From Pempheris klunzingeri (lineage: Eukaryota > Chordata > Actinopteri > Acropomatiformes > Pempheridae): a stretch of 64,000 bases of DNA. Position 1 is the first letter of the stretch. The number at the start of each line of letters is the position of its first letter. Below, in pieces: positions 59,962 to 64,000 of the stretch. The DNA is taken from NCBI RefSeq assembly GCF_042242105.1, contig NC_092014.1, positions 8,431,374 to 8,495,373 on the forward strand. Reading direction: 5' to 3'. The notes below the pieces were generated by a model, which saw nothing but the letters and a program-made list of their open reading frames with translations, did no database searches and had not been told where the DNA came from. The position numbers and the translations under genes are program-made.

Positions 59962-62900
59962 ATGGAGTGGACCCCGATGGAGATAAACCCCGAGGTGGGG
60001 TGTTTTCTTAACTTCTTAACGCCGTAACGTTTTTCACAGACAACAAACTCACCTGTCGTCTCTGTTTATGTCGTTTCAGATGCTGAACATGGTGAGTAGG
60101 ACGCGTTAGAAGGCGAGTAATGGCGACATATTGCTAACAGTTTGATTCAACTGTCAGGTAAGTTTAACAACAGCAGCTAGCTAGTTAGCGGAACACTTAA
60201 ACCGACACTGAGACGACTGCTAAACCGACACCAGCCACCAACGTCGCACCAAATACGTGGCTTATAGGATACTGTCAGCTGTCTGTGTTTTACAAAAGAA
60301 AGTAGTGTGTTTGAAATCAAAATAAGATGCGACAACAGTCAGGAGAAGCCTTTTCCCTCGGCAGCATCATCCTCAGTGTCTGGGCTGAAGGGTGTGGTCG
60401 GACTGGACCAACACAACGCAGCATCTTTGAACACCAGCGGATGGGATCGTGTTTTATACGTCTCGCGTGAAACCTCAAGTGTGTCGCATCCATTGAAGTC
60501 ATCGTGTTTTTGTTTATTATCCTGGCGGTGTGTTACAGATGATGACCAAGCTAGGCGTGGGTGAAAGCTGGCGCTTTGTTGATGTGGTGGGGCTGGAGGA
60601 TGAGCAGCTCTCCTCCGTCCCGAAACCATGCCGTGCCTTGATGCTGCTCTTCCCGCTGACACAACAGGTAATAACGTGGGTGGAGGTGGTGGTGACTACT
60701 TCCTGGAAGAGAAGGGGGTGCGGGTGGGGTGAGCCACACATACACAGGCTGTCTGGGGTGGGGTGATGCTGAGGTGCAGGGAGGGCATGGATGGAGGGGG
60801 AGACAGAGCTGTGATGTGGGTGAGACTGGGATGAAAGCAAGGAAATGAATCAGCAGATGCGTACCTCTTTCTCTCAATATGATGTGAAATTATCCCATCA
60901 GGCCTAGACATTAATCTGCAGATGCAGTCATGGTTTGCTTGTATTTTGATCCCCAGGGTGAACACCTTAACAATTAATTTCATTATGGAATGTATTTTTC
61001 AATTAAATTATCTGTTGATCTCCAAAATGGCAGAAGTTCAAGATTCTGTCACAGCCCAAAGATATTTGATTTACAGTGATATAAAATGGAGAAAAAGAGA
61101 AAATCCTTACACAGGAAAGCTGTAAAAGGAGATTTTGCATGTGTATGTTTGCTTTCGAATGGCACAAGTAATAGAATATATCCTTATTGTCCACCAAGGT
61201 GAAAATTTGTCTCAGATTTTCCATAGCAGGTTTTGTTTTTTTGTCTGGTCTGTTGATTACCAATTGACGTTCATCCACGTGCACATTTCAAGTCGCATAA
61301 TTGGTGTTCTCATGGGCCAATGACACTGACCGTATGGGTGTGTGTGTGTGTGTGTGTGTGTGGCGCAGCATGAGTCTTTCAGACAGCAGCAGGCAGACAA
61401 GGTTGCTGGAAACTCTGAGGTTTATTTCCTGAAGCAGACAGCAGTCAATTCCTGTGGCACCATCGCCCTGCTGCATGCTTTGGCCAACAACAAAAGCAAA
61501 CCGACATTTGGTGAGTGCAGGTGAAATAAGCACTGGCACCATAGAAGGCACAAAACAATACAGCATAACACTGATGGTCAGTGACTCAGCAGTTACTTTT
61601 CAGAGTGCTGAGATGGCATGCATTCATAATTGAAATTACAATTTATACATAAATTTTAATGTAGTTTTAGTTCATTTCCCATTTCACCACTCTTAAAGTT
61701 CAAATTCAAAATACTTCATTTGTCCCTCATGGGGCAGTGCAAACATAAGCACACATGAACAGTTCATTTACACACACAAAATACAAATACGACAAATATG
61801 GAACGACATGCACAAGAATTAATAATGGTGGCCAATCCATAGCTGTCCAACAGCATCAAATCGCAAGGCATGTTATGTTAAAAAGAAGTAAAAGTAAAAA
61901 TAAGAGATTAAATTGTGAATGTTTATCTGTTTATGAAAGGCTGACCCTTCCTTGTGCCGTGGCTGAAAATTAAATACAAAGTCCTTTAATGAGATCCAGG
62001 GGCTGCATCATAAACAGGGACATGGGTACAACTCATAATGAAGTTTTCTCTCCAGAATGAAGTTTATGCCCGGGTGTGTTATGAGCATGTATAAATCAGA
62101 AATTTAACCTCATTAGGCTGCAAGAATCGCCACACAAACAGGTTTAAAAATGAGGCCATTTGTAGTAAATGTTACATAGAATGTCGATCAAATCACAAAT
62201 ACAGGGGGATATTTCTTCAGTTCATTGCTCACTGCTTAAGAAAGTGATATGTTCAAATATAAGTTTTTAAAATGCATGGCACTATTTGTTCTCATTTATT
62301 AATTCCTCAATGATATGTGATAATCATTTGGTGTGACAGATTGTGATTTTTGATAGTTTAATGTGAGTGAATGGTATGTTTGTTTCCAATGAACTACTGC
62401 TTTTTGTCTTTTGTTTTCAGCTAGTGACTCTGTCCTGAAGAAGTTTCTAGATGAGACTGCAAACATGTCTGCGGATGAACGTGCCGAACACCTGGAGAAG
62501 AACCAGGTAAGACAAACATACACGCTGTTGATGCGGCTATATGTTCGTCTGTTAAATGAATGAATGAATAAAAGAGCGGAGATTCAGGCACTGTTGCATA
62601 AATTTGGAATCTGGTCAGCAGAAGCTAAAGGATCCTTTATGGTATCAGTGATATTTGATTTCCTATAAGCTAATGATCAGAGGCAGGTAATGAGGATTTT
62701 TTTCATATATGATCTTTTTATATATGAAACAAAATATGAAATACAAATGAATTTTGAACAGCAAACTATGATCTATGATCTCTATTAGTGTTGCAAAACC
62801 TACATGTTTTTGTTTTACCCACTTGGGGGCGCCAAACACTAAAGAATGAACCATTAAGAATGTCTTTAAAACCTCGAATCAGTGCTGGTTACACTTCTAG

Positions 62901-64000
62901 TTTGTTTGTCTATAAAACAACAAACTCTGCATTTGTGTTTTAAAGAGTGGAAGGATCATGCAGCAGTGTTAAACTGACGTCTCCTGAATTTTTCCTCTCC
63001 AGGCGATCCGTGCGGCTCACAATGAGGTTGCAATGGAGGGCCAGTGTAGGGTAAGATGGCTGACCCAGAATTAACATTATGGATATCTGTTGTCAGTAGG
63101 AAAAACTTCCATTTCAGATGTCTACAATCCAGTCCAATAGTGTAGAGACTATCTAGACCACAAATTAGCCATTCGGCTGGGTGCAGTTTTGTTTTTTTGC
63201 TGACTAGATGCCCAGGGTGTTGGAATAAGTTCACATTTAATTAAGTTTTACAGCAATTTTCATATTGTAAGGAAAAACCTGTGTGGTTTCTGCTGTGACG
63301 TGGCACCTGTGCCTCCTGTATAATTTCACCTGCCCCACCAACCTGCACGGTCACCTGTGGTAAATAATCTACACGGCAGATATAAACTAGCAATTTATTG
63401 GCTCAGACGACAAGTTGTAACTGATGTAACCTATTTTGGAATTGATATTATCTATTTGGATGTCTAGAATTGCACGTTTGTGAGTAAAAATACTAAAATA
63501 TATTTGTGGATATCTGAAATTGCATTTTTCCTGGTCATAATTCCAATTGTGCATATCTGTAATGACATTTTTACTAGCCATGATGTATTTTGGATATTCA
63601 CAATTACATCATGGATATCTAGAAAGGATTTTCATTTCAGTTATTGCGAATAACAACTGAATTGCAGATATCTGAAATTAATTCAGTTTCGTCTCTCTCT
63701 CTGTATCCTGTTAAGTGACATTTAAACATCAGTATCATTGACATAAACAGGCTTCAGCAAAGACAAGAATGGAAATTATATCACAATATTTACTGAGTAT
63801 TCATTCCTCATGTCTCAACTTTCACAGCCGGAAGCAGACAAAGTGAACTTCCACTTCATTGCCTTTGTCAGTGTGAACGGACAGCTGTTTGAATTTGGTA
63901 AGCACGTCTGCTTGCTACGTAGATTCCTGTGTGTGTTCTCACATTGTCGATTCCTAACCACCTTTTTGTTTCTAAGATGGGAAAATGGCTGGAGCCCTGA
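59962..64000 (+). CDS. uchl1: Ubiquitin C-terminal hydrolase L1, 3'-truncated by the window
   Basis: Cysteine protease that cleaves small adducts from the C-terminus of ubiquitin; abundant in neurons. Exons: 59962-59994, 60080-60091, 60539-60667, 61369-61510, 62421-62506, 63003-63050, 63828-63897, 63977 onward. All phases join. The start (aaaATGgag) opens [11 protein letters not shown], matching human MQLKPMEINPE. The UCH catalytic set is complete: Q81 (oxyanion), C87 in [13 protein letters not shown]159 in VNFHF and D174 in FEFDGK, equivalent to human Q84, C90, H161 and D176. About 181 residues lie in the window of a family length near 220, and the C-terminus is outside. The alanine-rich first crossover region (ANNKSKPTF) is present. 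The second exon is only 12 nt. Confidence 0.96.
61338..61362. repeat. (TG)n tract at the uchl1 exon-4 acceptor
   Basis: TG repeat ending about 6 nt before the acceptor (gcgcag, ending 61368) of the exon that encodes the catalytic cysteine. Confidence 0.9.

Noticed and set aside
1..64000. CRISPR arrays, operons, tRNA or rRNA genes
   Set aside because: The regular repeats are microsatellites or dispersed elements. No cloverleaf-like or rRNA sequence was recognised, and the genes are spliced vertebrate genes.

Overview
This window comes from a ray-finned (teleost) fish genome. The genes are vertebrate, intron-rich and spliced at GT-AG sites. Introns are compact, CA/TG microsatellites are very dense, and the mobile elements are fish-type (Tc1-like fold-back MITEs, a DIRS-like retrotransposon remnant, fish dispersed repeats). 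No bacterial features are present. Exon boundaries were worked out by hand from splice consensus, phase continuity and recalled human protein sequence. No alignment software was used.

Layout: (1) 1-7200 is 5' flank or intron with repeats and no exon I can support. (2) 7201-20819 (+) holds 27 coding exons of prominin-1 (prom1, CD133), from just before transmembrane segment 1 to a C-terminus ending in a TGA at 20817-20819. The first exons, with the signal peptide, lie upstream or were not found. Alternative 3' exons may reach about 24.1 kb. (3) 24.1-28.2 kb is intergenic and repeat-rich, with a decayed DIRS-like element at about 25.55-27.1 kb. (4) 28301-29074 (+) is an FGFBP2-like secreted protein with a 21-residue polyglutamine tract, and 34818-35477 (+) is an FGFBP1-like secreted protein. 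(5) 36.2-44.4 kb is intergenic and repeat-rich. (6) 44665-53660 (-) is annexin A5 (anxa5), complete in 12 coding exons (317 aa), with non-coding 5' sequence up to about 54.1 kb. (7) 54.2-59.9 kb is the interval between the divergent anxa5 and uchl1 promoters. It holds a candidate 47-residue single-pass membrane micropeptide on the minus strand (56360-56503). (8) 59962 to the window end (+) is uchl1, seven complete coding exons and the start of the eighth.

The order PROM1-FGFBP2-FGFBP1, all on one strand, matches human chromosome 4p15. anxa5 and uchl1 also have human chromosome 4 orthologues (4q27 and 4p13), so the block looks like a rearranged piece of one ancestral chromosome. The genes are not a pathway. 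Prominin-1 shapes membrane protrusions, the two FGFBPs are secreted FGF/heparin-binding carriers, annexin A5 is a Ca2+-dependent phosphatidylserine binder, and UCHL1 is a neuronal deubiquitinase.

The most interesting signals are: four in-frame microexons in prom1 (27, 24, 9 and 18 nt), one matching the human 9-residue alternative exon; GT-repeat tracts beside many prom1 3' splice sites; two possible prom1 C-termini; the fgfbp2 polyQ tract; and the candidate micropeptide next to anxa5.
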